This document shows, in pieces, positions 39,547 through 50,350 of a DNA stretch of 64,000 bases. The DNA is from Drosophila miranda (taxonomy: Eukaryota > Arthropoda > Insecta > Diptera > Drosophilidae). Position 1 is the first letter of the stretch, and each line of letters opens with the position of its first letter. The stretch covers positions 28,166,913 through 28,230,912 of the forward strand of contig NC_046677.1 of NCBI RefSeq assembly GCF_003369915.1, written 5' to 3'. The notes beneath the pieces are model-generated. The model made no database searches. It was not told the origin of the DNA and was given only the letters and a program-made list of their open reading frames with translations. A program made the position numbers and the translations under genes.

Positions 39547-41662
39547 TCACTTCACCAGCTTGGCGGCCCGGGCGGCTGCCTCGGCCGCCAGCTTGCGGGC
39601 CTCTCGCTTCGCCGCCTTTTTGGCCTCCTTGGTGTCGGCGTCGATGTTCCGGCGCTTCTTGCGCAGCAGCCACTCCTCCTTCTCCTTGGTCTGCTTCTCG
39701 CGGATCAGCTTGCGGAAGAGGTTGCGGTGGCGCGGCTTGACCATGCGCGCCTGCAGGCGGTGCTCGTCCACCTCGGCCTTGTGCACCTGCCGCTTGTTCA
39801 CTTTGTGCACTTTGCCCGACTGCACGGACATCTTTTCCTTCTCCTGCTGCTTGCGCTTGGTCTGCTCATCGACATCCTCCTCATCAACGTCTTCCTCGTC
39901 ATCGTCTTCTTCATCATCCTCTTCGCTGAGGTCTTCTTCGTCTTCGTTGACACCATCGGGGCCGCCGTACTTCTTGTACTCGGCCGTCTCCTGCTGATAG
40001 GCCAGCTGCAGCTGGGCATCGAGCAGTTCCTGGTCAGCCTCCTCCTCCTCTTTCTCGGCTTCGTCCTCTTCGGATTCTTCCTCACTTTGCTCTAAAGAAA
40101 GATGTAATTTATAAGACATATTTGAGATCAAAGAGAATCCGGACAACTTACCATGAGTCTCGATTAATGAGGGATCGTGGAGGGCCTTCTCCTCGGGCGG
40201 TATGTACGAGTCGCGCTTGGAGTCGACGAATGGCGAGAGATGGGGTGGAAGAGTCTCGCCGAGGAAGTAGTCGTTGGTGGGCAGCAGCTGGCGCTGGTTG
40301 ACGCAGTCAAAGAGCCACTGGGGCTGAATGTAGTCCCTGGAGATGTACTGTGTGCTCAGGCTGGGTCTGTCCACGATCTGGTGGGTGATGGTCTCGTCGT
40401 TCTCGGCGAAGGTGGCACCGGCGAAGACAGACGCGTCCCAGGAGACCTTGCCGCCAAAGGAGCGAATGAGGATGACGAGGGGCTCGCGAGGAACCTCGCG
40501 ATTGATGAAGAACTTTAGACCCTTGAAGAGGGTGCGCAGGCGGGACACCTCTTGGGCCTCCTGCTTCATTTTGATGATGCGCTTCGAGTCGCCGTCCTGC
40601 TCCAGCAGCTCCATGTCAATGTCGGGCTCCTCCTCGTCCTCCTGCACCTTGTCTGTGCGCAGCAGCTCAAAGTTCAGGGCCGCAATGCGGTCCGACACGA
40701 AACTGGCTTCGTCCCTGAACGTGTCCTCATTGTCTTGCAGCAGGCTGGAGGGGAACTGAGGTGGATAGGCCAGGTTGAGGCCGTGGAAAAGACGGAAGTT
40801 GGTAAAGCCCAGCAGGATTGTGTAGAACTCCACGAAAATGGACATGACCTTAAAGTCAACCTCCTGGCGCGACTGCGGCTTGAAGGGGTAGTAGTGAGGC
40901 ATGATCCAGGTGACCTTCTGGCCCTTGATCTCGGCCTGAAAGTAGTAGCCCTTGATGGAGATGAATACCTTGCGCAGCGACTTGGAGGCGATCACATAGT
41001 GCAGGAACTCGATGGTCAGTCGCCGGCACAGGTTCGATTGCTCGCGAGGAATCAGATGCAGCGAGGGGAACGTGCTGAACAGAAAGAGCAGGGTCAGGCA
41101 ATCGTCCAGGTCCTTGAGGGCGTCTATGAAGGTCGGATAGCGTTCCTTGACAATGTGATCGAGCTTGATTTCGGGGAACAGGGCCAATCTGCGCTTTAGG
41201 TTGCGAAAATCTTTGATGGCGCGGTCGCGGCTGGTTTTCTTGGCAAAGATCTGGAAGAGGGGATCCATTCAAGAGGACGTTACAGACGCCATTCTTCATT
41301 CCACTTACCTTGTAATCACGCAGCGTCCACACAATGGACTCGTGCAGCAGGAACCGAATGTCCTTGGTGTGGTACAGGATCTTGATCTCCGAGGAGCCCT
41401 TCTGGGCACGACGCCTGTGCTTGGGCTCGCGCGGATAGACACCCTTGAGGATGCACAGACGGCGGAAGTCATTCAGCGACAGCTGGAGCTTCCGAATCGC
41501 CGCCCGACGACTGATGTATTGGGTGGCCTCTCCGGCTTCGTACTGCGTAGGACAAGAACGAGTTATTTACATGCTGCATGAAGGTGCTCCAACCACATAA
41601 CCTCACATCGGTGTCTGAAATGGTGCGATTGATCTTCCACTTACCTTCTTCGGACGTCTCAT
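39547..41662 (-). CDS. pes: pescadillo (Nop7/Pes1), 60S ribosome biogenesis
   Basis: Four coding exons on minus: 41645-41662, 41309-41542, 40152-41250 and 39547-40091, 1896 nt and 631 aa. Pescadillo is the scaffold of the PeBoW (Nop7-Erb1-Ytm1) complex that drives ITS2 processing and 60S maturation in the nucleolus. The protein begins MRRPKK, then [20 protein letters not shown] and the conserved pescadillo N-domain through about residue 280 (including [13 protein letters not shown] and [11 protein letters not shown]-like strands). A BRCT domain spans about residues 327-423 ([10 protein letters not shown] to [13 protein letters not shown]). Then come a long Glu/Asp-rich acidic stretch and a basic Lys/Arg/Ala C-terminus. 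The start is set by the short first exon. This is the intact copy; two 5' fragments occur further right. Confidence 0.96.
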
Positions 41663-41891
41663 TGTGGATTGTTGGCAAAAACCCCCTTTTGTCTGGTTAA
41701 ATCAGTTTTATACAGATCAATTCACACCCACCAAAACACACGTTTTTTGTGTTCTCGGTCGCGTTTAGTTGTTGGTTGAATAGAATCAAAATTAAACCTC
41801 TCGGCTTGCTGCTTCACTGAGGCGGAAATATGGCGGCGGAGACAGTAAAAAATAGTAATAGTTAAAAAAACTTTAATAAAAACGCTTGAAA

Positions 41892-41905
41892 ACACGTGCA
41901 CGTGG
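41892..41905. promoter_or_regulatory. double E-box upstream of pes
   Basis: ACACGTGCACGTGG, two CACGTG E-boxes about 230 bp upstream of the pes ATG, with the same flanks as the hoip element. Myc/Max sites of this type are known at ribosome-biogenesis promoters in flies; occupancy here is inference. Confidence 0.55.
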
Positions 41906-42400
41906 TATCGATATCGATAGTACCGATACCTGAAATATACCAAAATATACCGTCTCAGTTTGAAAATATACCGTAAATATACTGACGAATTATCCAAGTT
42001 TCATCCATATTCCTCGTTTTTGATATTCCGAGGAATATTACTATCTATATAGAACAATTAGCCATGCCCACATAATTGTATACGATTAGTGAATTAATTT
42101 TCTACTTGACTGGCCTATTCTAAATACTTGTTTTTATTGGATTTCTATATACCGTTGAAAATGGCCCTGCATATAATGGCTATATATATTATCGATAATA
42201 CCGATACCTCAAAAATATACCAAAACATGCCGCTCATTTAAAAAATAACCCGTATATATACTATCCAAGTTTTCTACTTGACTGGCTTATATTAAATACT
42301 TGCTTTTATTAGATTTTGTGACAAACATTTTCTCAATTCTATAATTCCGTTTCCCCAGGGTATGCAGAATGTTGCCCATGTTGCGGGACACATGAGTCTG
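41906..42400 (-). repeat. dispersed repeat family R, copy c (upstream of pes)
   Basis: On minus this matches copy b closely and copy a more loosely, in the same order of words. It contains two related sub-blocks (GAATTAATTTTCTAC near 42094 and a TTTTCTACTTGACTGGC stretch repeated near 42270), so it may be partly duplicated internally or be two nested copies. Confidence 0.65.
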
Positions 42401-42534
42401 GCCAATACAAATTGAATGCTTCAAATTCGCGTTCACCTACACTTGCACTAAGCTTGTCCGTTTTGCAGCACTCAATGTGGCCCTGTGCTAAAATAAGTTC
42501 TTTTTTGGTGTTTTTATTAAATATTCCGCTCCGG

Positions 42535-43245
42535 TAGTGATGTAAATTTGAATGAAAACATCGATGTCGATGTCCATCGATGTTGTCAAAATCAAACATC
42601 GATGTTGGATTGATACATCGGATTTATTCTTCGATGCATCGATGTATGACCGATGTTTCAAAATTTTCCCATTTGATTATAAAACTGAATATTCAACAAA
42701 GGAAAAATTAAACTTGAGCTTTCATAGCAGTCTTTTACATATCATAGGACTAAACGAAACAATATTTAACATAAAAGAAATGATTATGCTTTCATAGCAG
42801 TCTTTTACATATCACTGTAGATATCATCAGAGATAACTAATATTTCAAATAAGTACTATTTGTCAATGCTTTGCAAAAACCAAAATGCGGCTTAGTCGCA
42901 CAGGTGAAAGTCTATTACGTTTTCGACTTAATATGTTAGCAGCCGCTGAGTACACCCGTTCAAAATACACCCAGAAGATGCCATTAACGTCAAAAATTGC
43001 ATTGCAATTTTGTATAAATTAGGATAGGTACTTTTCATACCGTCCCAAAAACACGCAGGATTGCTTTCAAATGAGGCAGGCATTGCTGTGTTTGCTGCTT
43101 ACAAATTTGAAATTAATTGATCGATGTTTTGCAAAACATCGATACATCACTCAACATCGGTAGCAGCAAAAACATCGGAAAACATCAGTAAACATCGGCA
43201 GAAAAACATCGATGCTCGATGCATCGATGTTTTTTTACATCACTA
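42535..43245. mobile_element. hAT-type MITE, 711 bp, upstream of Siva
   Basis: The ends are perfect 12-bp inverted repeats (TAGTGATGTAAA ... TTTACATCACTA) flanked by an exact 8-bp duplication, CGCTCCGG (42527-42534 and 43246-43253). Eight-bp target duplication with TAGTGATG ends is typical of hAT elements (P elements also make 8 bp). Subterminal regions are packed with AACATCGATG words on both strands. A CTTTCATAGCAGTCTTTTAC block occurs twice inside (about 42719 and 42789). No transposase is encoded. The insertion lies 8 bases before the Siva ATG at 43262, and derived sequence forms the spacers of both palindromes. Confidence 0.85.
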
Positions 43246-43261
43246 CGCTCCGGCGCCAGTT

Positions 43262-43527
43262 ATGCAGCAGGCCAAATGCAAACGCTCCCGTTCGCCCACT
43301 GAGGATACTTTGAACAATAATAAAACTCAGAAGGTTCTAGTCACACAGAAAATAAGCGACGCTTCTGATCCGGAAAAATGAAGCAAGTACATGGTAAATA
43401 AACTAGAAATTTAACCGGCAAAAGCGTCGCACATAACAAATAATAAACCAAAATGGTTCCCCGCCCCTTTCCACTTGCAGAAAAAACTAAAAAGCTGTTG
43501 TTTGCCGGTGCCGTTGCTGCAGCTGCC
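43262..43527 (+). pseudogene. Siva copy S1, cut by a LINE in exon 2
   Basis: Siva is a Cys-rich zinc-binding adaptor linked to apoptosis (binding CD27-type receptors in mammals). This copy has exon 1 from 43262, the first intron and the start of exon 2 (EKTKKLLFAGAVAAA), and then passes directly into LINE sequence at 43528. Everything encoding the Cys-rich region is gone. Its upstream side is the complete MITE and then the pes promoter, so this copy probably marks the ancestral head-to-head pes-Siva arrangement. Confidence 0.75.
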
Positions 43528-46500
43528 AACATGGCAGAGTGGAAGAACTCAATAAACTCAGACTACGTCCAAATGAGCGAGAAATTTGTTAGATCTTCAT
43601 CCGTGGCATCTTCTCTGGCCCAGGATAAGCTAAACGCACTAGGAGCCAAACTCACAGCGTTCCTGATTGATCCAAACAACATCATTAAAGGGGATTCTTT
43701 AGCGAATAAGTTTATTAAGGAAATTAGAGAATTTGTCAATGCTTCCAACGCAGAACTAGATAGGCGTCAGATTGCCCAAGGGATGGCAGTTGGTTCTCAA
43801 AACATCCAACAATGAAGATTCTTCAGCTAAATATTCAAAGTCTGACACACAACAACAACAAACAGCTCCTCTCAATGTTCCTAGACAAGAACGCAATAGA
43901 TATTGCCATCCTCTCAGAGATTTGGGTGTTGAACAACGCGGACTGCAGCATTTTAGACTATAACTTTTTCTGCAGGCCCAGAGAGGACGGCTACGGCGGG
44001 GTTGGCATCTACGTCAGGAAAAACATTCAATTCAGCATTTTAAAAATAGAGAACGACTTGGAAATTTTAGGAATAAAAACATTAAACCTCAAGAGCAATT
44101 TCAATATTTTAAGCATATATGCACCGCCATCAACAACAGTTTCACAGTTTAAATCGGGCACAAAAAAGTTTTTCGAATGCGCGGCTTCGCTTGACATATC
44201 CTCAATAGTGGGCGGGGACTTCAACGCTAGGTCTTCTATCTGGGGAAGTCCGATCTGTGATCGCAAGGGTCGCAGCATTGAGAATTCCACCCGGGAGGCC
44301 GGATTTATCTGCCTAAACGACGAAATGGAACTATTAACTGGCAAGTCCTCAAAACAAAAATTACGAACAGCAACCACTTCCCAATTGTATTATTAGTGCA
44401 AGGCCTAAATGCCCCCCTCCAAGGCAAGAAGATCCTTCACAACAGAATAGCCCGGATTCTGGGTGCAAGTGATTTCTCAAATCTGGAGGAGCTCAATGAA
44501 AAAGTGAAATCCCTGACCTTAAAAAACACGGTCACATTCCCAAGCAAGAACAAGTACGTTGCTAAGAAATGGTGGAACGAGGAAACGGAAAAACTTTTTC
44601 GCGTGAGAAACGCTTGCAGGCAAAAATTCTACCTCACCAAAAAATTGGCTGATGCCAGAGCAACCTTAGAAGCTGACAAAAATCTACAAAATCACGTAAA
44701 AAATCTTAGAAAGCGCAACTTTTCCAAGTTTATAGAAGAGGTCTCCTCATCGCCCTCTATGTGGAGCAGGGTGAAGAACATCAAAAAATACGGTCAAATC
44801 AAAAATGTAGGGAACAAATGGACGAACGAAGATGACAAAAACTTTCTCAATATGGTTAAAGTAACCCCATCCACGTCAAACAGTAGGCCCCCTAAGAAAA
44901 TTCCTGCCCCTTTGTTAGGACCAGACGACCCGGAACCCCTGGAACTGGAAGAATTCCTGGCCTTCCTAAAAACCAGGAACCCCAATTCGGCTAGAGGCCC
45001 TGATGGCATCTCGTTCAGGATGCTTCAAAAGCTACCAAGTGGGAAAAAACAAGACATTTTTGAAATTATAAATAAAGTATGGCTGAGTGGCGTCATCCCT
45101 GAAGTCTGGCGCAGGATAAAAGTTGTACCCATCCCCAAGAAGAATGCAGACCCTACTTCCTTCCAAAACCATAGGCCGATTTGTTTGATTAACACGCTGT
45201 TTAAATCCATAGAGGGGTTGATAAAGTTGAAGTTGGACGAGCACATAGCAAACTGTGACCTGCTGCCGGTCAGGTCCTATGCCTTCAGGAGAAACAGGTC
45301 CACGGCTCTTTGCATCAACGACCTTATCAACAAAGTTCTGGCGCTGAAGGCGAGGGGTTGTCAGGCTGTCGCAGCTTGCCTAGATTTACAAAGAGCGTTC
45401 GACTGCGTAAGAGTGGACACACTCGAGCACAGGATGAGGGATATGCGGATCAATACAAGCCTCACGGCTTGGATCTCCAGCTTCCTTAACAGACGAATTC
45501 TCATAAAGGGCAAAAGCGAGGTAGAGGTGAACAGAGGTGTTAGCCAGGGTAGCTGTCTCAGCCCAACCCCTTTTAACCTTTACACAGCCGAACTACTGTT
45601 TCAGTATGCTGATGACTTTTTCATAGTTTGTTTTCATAAAGACGTATTGCGAAAGGTGTGCTGGAAGACAGTATAGATAAGATCGAAGAAAAATGCAATA
45701 GGCTAAACCTGTCATTCAATCCGGTGAAGTCTAAAGTGATTTACTTCAACAATCGTAGAGCTGCGCTAAATATCTCGCATCAAGGAGTTGAGATCAGACA
45801 AGTAGAGCAGATCAAATACCTAGGCAGGACTATCTCAGCAAACAACTTAGCCTCTGGTCACATTGATCTGGCCATCTCGGAATCGAACAGAAACTGTGCG
45901 TTTCTCAGATTACTCAGTGGGTGTCACTATGGTATCAGCCCCAAAAGAGGGCTTATATTTTACAAGGCATTTGTCAGAAGTAGGCTAGAGTACGCGTGCT
46001 CATCATTCTGCAACCTGTCCAAATCTGCCTTGGCCAAAATCAAATCCCACTGCAACCATCACCTCAGAAAGTCGCTGGGTCTGATAATCTGCACTCCCGT
46101 TCCTATCATATATCACATGGCAGGAGAACTTCCCCCGGACTACAGGATGAGATTCCTGGCGGCGAAAGAGTTGGTTAAGGTGTTTGCATTTAATCTCCCA
46201 GCAAGTGAAACAGTGTCAGCAAATAGGGATTTAAACACGGGCTACGCTAAGGCATATCGGGAGTTTGGCAGCATAATAGATAGAGTTGAGGTTTTCGAGA
46301 ACACAGCTTCATTTTGCACTAAAATTAGCTCCGACTTAGAATTTTTCAAGGGTTCTGCACCCAACAAGCACGCTATAGACCAGGCAGGTATCATGCTGCT
46401 CCACGGGGAAAAGAAGGATCAGCTGACAAAGGGTGGTTTTGAAATCTATTACACGGATGGGTCAGTCGCAGATGGACATTCCAGCGCCGCTTTCCTGCAC

Positions 46501-47386
46501 GATAGGACAGGTTTTTTTGATAGCTATTACACGCACAAAACCCTTTCCTCGTTGTCCGCCGAGCTCCTTGCTATCGAGAAGGCATTAGACCATGCTATTT
46601 TGTACAATTTTCCTCGTATCGCGCTCCTGACAGACAGCAGAAACGGGGCCCTCATTCTGGCGAAGAACATTCAGGATAACTCTATCGCCTACAAAATCAG
46701 AGAAAAGATCCAACAAAATCCACATCTAAGAACTGTAGAGGTTCACTACATTCCCGGACACGCTAACATCCCTCAGAACACTTCAGTTGACGCAGCAGCC
46801 AAAGAAGCCCACAGACGAGGAAAATACACAGTGGTTAAATGGAACCTTAAAGACGCTATGTGCGAAATACACAGAATCTTAAAAGCAGAATGGGAGAGAG
46901 AATACGCCGAGCTTGCTAGTATCAAGCACCGAGGTTACTGCTCGCTTTTCCCCTCAACATCATCCAAACCGTGGTTCCTAAATAAAACTAAGCTTAAAGC
47001 CATTGACGCTAAAAGAATCAACAGACTGCTTAGTGGTAACGCATTCGATAGGCACACTATCGCCAAAATGCATGTAGTTCCTAGTAACATATGTGATACA
47101 TGCGATAGTATCGATAACGCCTCGCATTTTATTTTCAATTGTACAAAGTACAACACAACAAGGCAAAACTTCCCATCTCTAAGAAAATATAATGATATTT
47201 ACAAATTCTTTGAAAAAGAAAACATCAGCGCGTACCAAACACTAATTGACTTCATCGACGAAATTGAAGTAAAGCTATAAACAGTACTCCAACATCTTCT
47301 ATTCTTTGACTTGGCAATTTCCACCTTCAAAAGGCGGGCGGCCAAATAATCCCACGCTACTCACGGGTAGCTTGGTAACTTAAATC

Positions 47387-47419
<33 letters not shown>
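43528..47419 (+). mobile_element. non-LTR retrotransposon (I/LOA-like, EN-RT-RNase H), copy L1
   Basis: A LINE with a 31-A tail (about 47389-47419). A 94-codon first frame (43531-43815, MAEWKNSINSDY) overlaps the next start as ATGA. ORF2 begins at 43812 with an AP-like endonuclease (MKILQLNIQS, SEIW, GGDFNARS), then RT (RGPDGIS, GVSQGSCLSP, YADD) and RNase H (YTDGS, E in ELLAIEKAL, LLTDSRNG, SVDAAA). It ends with a C-terminal C..C...H...C finger. Compared with expectation and with copy L2, it has a deletion between endonuclease and RT near 44350, a 27-bp in-frame loss just before YADD and a 4-bp loss near 45640 that splits ORF2. The 5' side is Siva and the 3' side is pes promoter, with no target duplication, so the junctions are rearranged. 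Confidence 0.85.
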
Positions 47420-47422
<3 letters not shown>

Positions 47423-47589
47423 AATTCCGCCTCAGTGAAGCAGCAAGCCGAGAGGTTTAATTTTGATTCTATTCAACCAACAACTAAACGCGACCGAGAA
47501 CACAAAAAACGTGTGTTTTGGTGGGTGTGAATTGTTCTGTATAAAACAGATTTAACCAGACAAAAGGGGGTTTTTGCCAACAATCCACA

Positions 47590-48187
47590 ATGAGACGTCC
47601 GAAGAAGGTAAGTGGAAGATCAATCGCACCATTTCAGACACCGCTGTGAGGTTATGTGGTTGGAGCACCTTCATGCAGCATGTAAATAACTCGTTCTTGT
47701 CCTACGCAGTACGAAGCCGGAGAGGCCACCCAATACATCAGTCGTCGGGCGGCGATTCGGAAGCTCCAGCTGTCGCTGAATGACTTCCGCCGTCTGTGCA
47801 TCCTCAAGGGTGTCTATCCGCGCGAGCCCAAGCACAGGCGTCGTGCCCAGAAGGGCTCCTCGGAGATCAAGATCCTGTACCACACCAAGGACATTCGGTT
47901 CCTGCTGCACGAGTCCATTGTGTGGACGCTGCGTGATTACAAGGTAAGTGGAATGAAGAATGGCGTCTGTAACGTCCTCTTGAATGGATCCCCTCTTCCA
48001 GATCTTTGCCAAGAAAACCAGCCGCGACCGCGCCATCAAAGATTTTCGCAACCTGAAGCGCAGATTGGCCCTGTTCCCTGAAATCAAGCTCGATCACATT
48101 GTCAAGGAACGCTATCCGACCTTAATAGACGCCCTCAAGGACCTGGACGATTGCCTGACGATCGCTTATCTCTACATTAGCACGTGA
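47590..48187 (+). pseudogene. truncated pes copy 1 (exons 1-3 partial)
   Basis: Exons 47590-47607, 47710-47943 and 48002-48187 keep all pes splice sites and the first 136 or so codons. Homology to pes stops at 48159 inside exon 3, then 27 bp of unmatched sequence supply the new ending IAYLYIST and TGA, giving a 145-aa frame. The intact introns show DNA-level duplication, not retroposition. About 100 bp of pes 5' UTR precede it, directly behind the LINE poly(A); the double E-box is absent. A product would have part of the N-domain and no BRCT. Confidence 0.8.
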
Positions 48188-48649
48188 ATATAAATTAATA
48201 GAGAAAAACCAATAATCAGACATAGACAAAGCTGGCATCTATCCCTAATTCCTGCTCAGGATTAGGATTCTGCCTAAGTGCATAGCGAAGGTGCAAATGC
48301 ACTTGTTGTTCATTGCCAATGCAAGAAAAGGTCTCCCAATAAGAAGATACAAAAATATATTAAAATATCTACGAGTCGATTTATGTACATATGTATGTAC
48401 GCTTGATATGCATTTCGTTGTAACGCAATCAAAGCAATGCCACGGAGCAAGCGCAAACGTTCCATGGACTCCATTTTGCTACCATCGTCAGCCACGTGTC
48501 CTTTTCGCCATTTAATCATCATTTTTAGTTAACCTACATTTTTCAAACATTTTGCGTGCGGAAATATTATACAGCAGGGACTCCATTTTCTCAGCCTGCT
48601 TGTGCAAGCACACAAGCAAAAACACACGCATGTGTACGCATGTACTCAC

Positions 48650-49194
48650 AATACAGTAACGCATGCGCGGCAAATGAACTTGGAACACTCGCGGCAGGAG
48701 TAGCCGCACTCCTCGCACAAGTAATTAGTTGCAGTTGCCACAACGGTCGTGTATTAGGGTCTGACGCTGGCAGCAGCGTGAGCGCTTGCTCGCCATGTTT
48801 CGAATTGAAATGCTGCCGTTGCCTGTGAGTCCATATAGCATATGTTGCCCCGTCGATGGAGCGTTTGTACCGTTTCCAGCATTGGTGGTGGCACCGTTAG
48901 CCGGAGTGCCGTCAGAGCTCGGAGATGCTGCAGCTGCAGCAACGGCACCGGCAAACAACAGCTTTTTAGTTTTTTCTGCAAGTGGAAAGGGGCGGGGAAC
49001 CATTTTGGTTTATTATTTGTTATGTGCGACGCTTTTGCCGGTTAAATTTCTAGTTTATTTACCATGTACTTGCTTCATTTTTCCGGATCAGAAGCGTCGC
49101 TTATTTTCTGTGTGACTAGAACCTTCTGAGTTTTATTATTGTTCAAAGTATCCTCAGTGGGCGAACGGGAGCGTTTGCATTTGGCCTGCTGCAT
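48650..49194 (-). pseudogene. Siva copy S2, lacks exon 3 (left arm of P1)
   Basis: Minus-strand Siva with exon 1 from 49194, intron 1 and exon 2 down to the donor GTGAGT at 48649-48644. Intron 2 is cut short and joined to downstream sequence, so the last exon with the final Cys pair (LCERCQMYYA) is missing. It is divergent from S3 across the 427-bp spacer. Confidence 0.75.
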
Positions 49195-49206
49195 AACTGG
49201 CGCCGG

Positions 49207-49633
49207 ATGCATCGAGCATCGATGTTTTTCTGCCGATGTTTACTGATGTTTTCCGATGGTTTTGCTGCTACCGATGTTGAGTGATGTATCGATGTTTTGC
49301 ATAACATCGATCAATTAATTTCAAATTTGTAAGCAGCAAACACAGCAATGCCTGCCTCATTTGAAAGCAATCCTGCGTGTTTTTGGGACGGTATGAAAAG
49401 TACCTATCCTAATTTATACAAAATTGCAATGCAATTTTTGACGTTAATGGCATCTTCTGGGTGTATTTTGAACGGGTGTACTCAGCGGCTGCTAACATAT
49501 TAAGTCGAAAACGTAATAGACTTTCACCTGTGCGACTAAGCCGCATTTTGGTTTTTGCAAAGCATTGACAAATAGTACTTATTTGAAATATTAGTTAGCT
49601 CGATGCATCGATGTTTTTTTACATCACTACGCT
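49207..49633. mobile_element. MITE-derived spacer of palindrome P1
   Basis: It consists of the right part of the hAT MITE ending in TTTACATCACTACGCT at its right edge. The left part of the MITE is missing and replaced by a short fold-back of the AACATCGATG end. It is exactly the length of the P2 spacer but in opposite orientation. It lies between divergent Siva starts and is the only candidate promoter region for both. Confidence 0.8.
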
Positions 49634-49645
49634 CCGGCGCCAGTT

Positions 49646-50350
49646 ATGCAGCAGGCCAAATGCAAACGCTCCCGTTCGCCCACTGAGGATACTTTGAACA
49701 ATAATAAAACTCAGAAGGTTCTAGTCACACAGAAAATAAGCGACGCTTCTGATCCGGAAAAATGAAGCAAGTACATGGTAAATAAACTAGAAATTTAACC
49801 GGCAAAAGCGTCGCACATAACAAATAATAAACCAAAATGGTTCCCCGCCCCTTTCCACTTGCAGAAAAAACTAAAAAGCTGTTGTTTGCCGGTGCCGTTG
49901 CTGCAGCTGCAGCATCTCCGAGCTCTGACGGCACTCCGGCTAACGGTGCCACCACCAATGCTGGAAACGGTACAAACGCTCCATCGACGGGGCAACATAT
50001 GCTATATGGACTCACAGGCAACGGCAGCATTTCAATTCGAAACATGGCGAGCAAGCGCTCACGCTGCTGCCAGCGTCAGACCCTAATACACGACCGTTGT
50101 GGCAACTGCACTAATTACTTGTGCGAGGAGTGCGGCTACTCCTGCCGCGAGTGTTCCAAGTTCATTTGCCGCGCATGCGTTACTGTATTGTGAGTACATG
50201 CGTACACATGCGTGTGTTTTTGCTTGTGTGCTTGCACTATACAAGTATGCCAATCGTTTTCTCTGTATTTTCTTTTGCCCATGCAGTGGTAATCATTTTG
50301 ATGAGGCCGATGATCCGTTGTGCGAGCGATGCCAAATGTATTATGCTTAG
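49646..50350 (+). CDS. Siva: Siva-like Cys-rich protein, copy S3
   Basis: Exons 49646-49777, 49865-50189 and 50287-50350 with GT-AG introns. Family features: KQVHEKTKKLLFAGA resembles human EVFEKTKRLLFLGA, and the C-terminal Cys-rich zinc-binding region runs SRCCQ, DRCGNC, YLCEECGYSCRECS, FICRAC and LCERCQMYYA. The first ATG (49646, MQQAKCKRSRSPTED) reaches a TGA at 49763 just before the conserved segment, because a GGAAAAATG run has five A's where six would keep frame. An internal ATG at 49762 gives an uninterrupted 134-aa frame (405 nt), used here as the likely product. Siva promotes apoptosis in mammals; a role in flies is inferred. Upstream is MITE-derived spacer. Confidence 0.7.

Noticed and set aside
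43453-43480. Siva exon 2 read from an in-intron ATG (MVPRPFPLAEKTKK)
   Set aside because: That ATG lies in intron 1, before a good CCACTTGCAG acceptor. Splicing from ...QVH into EKTKKLLF matches the family better.
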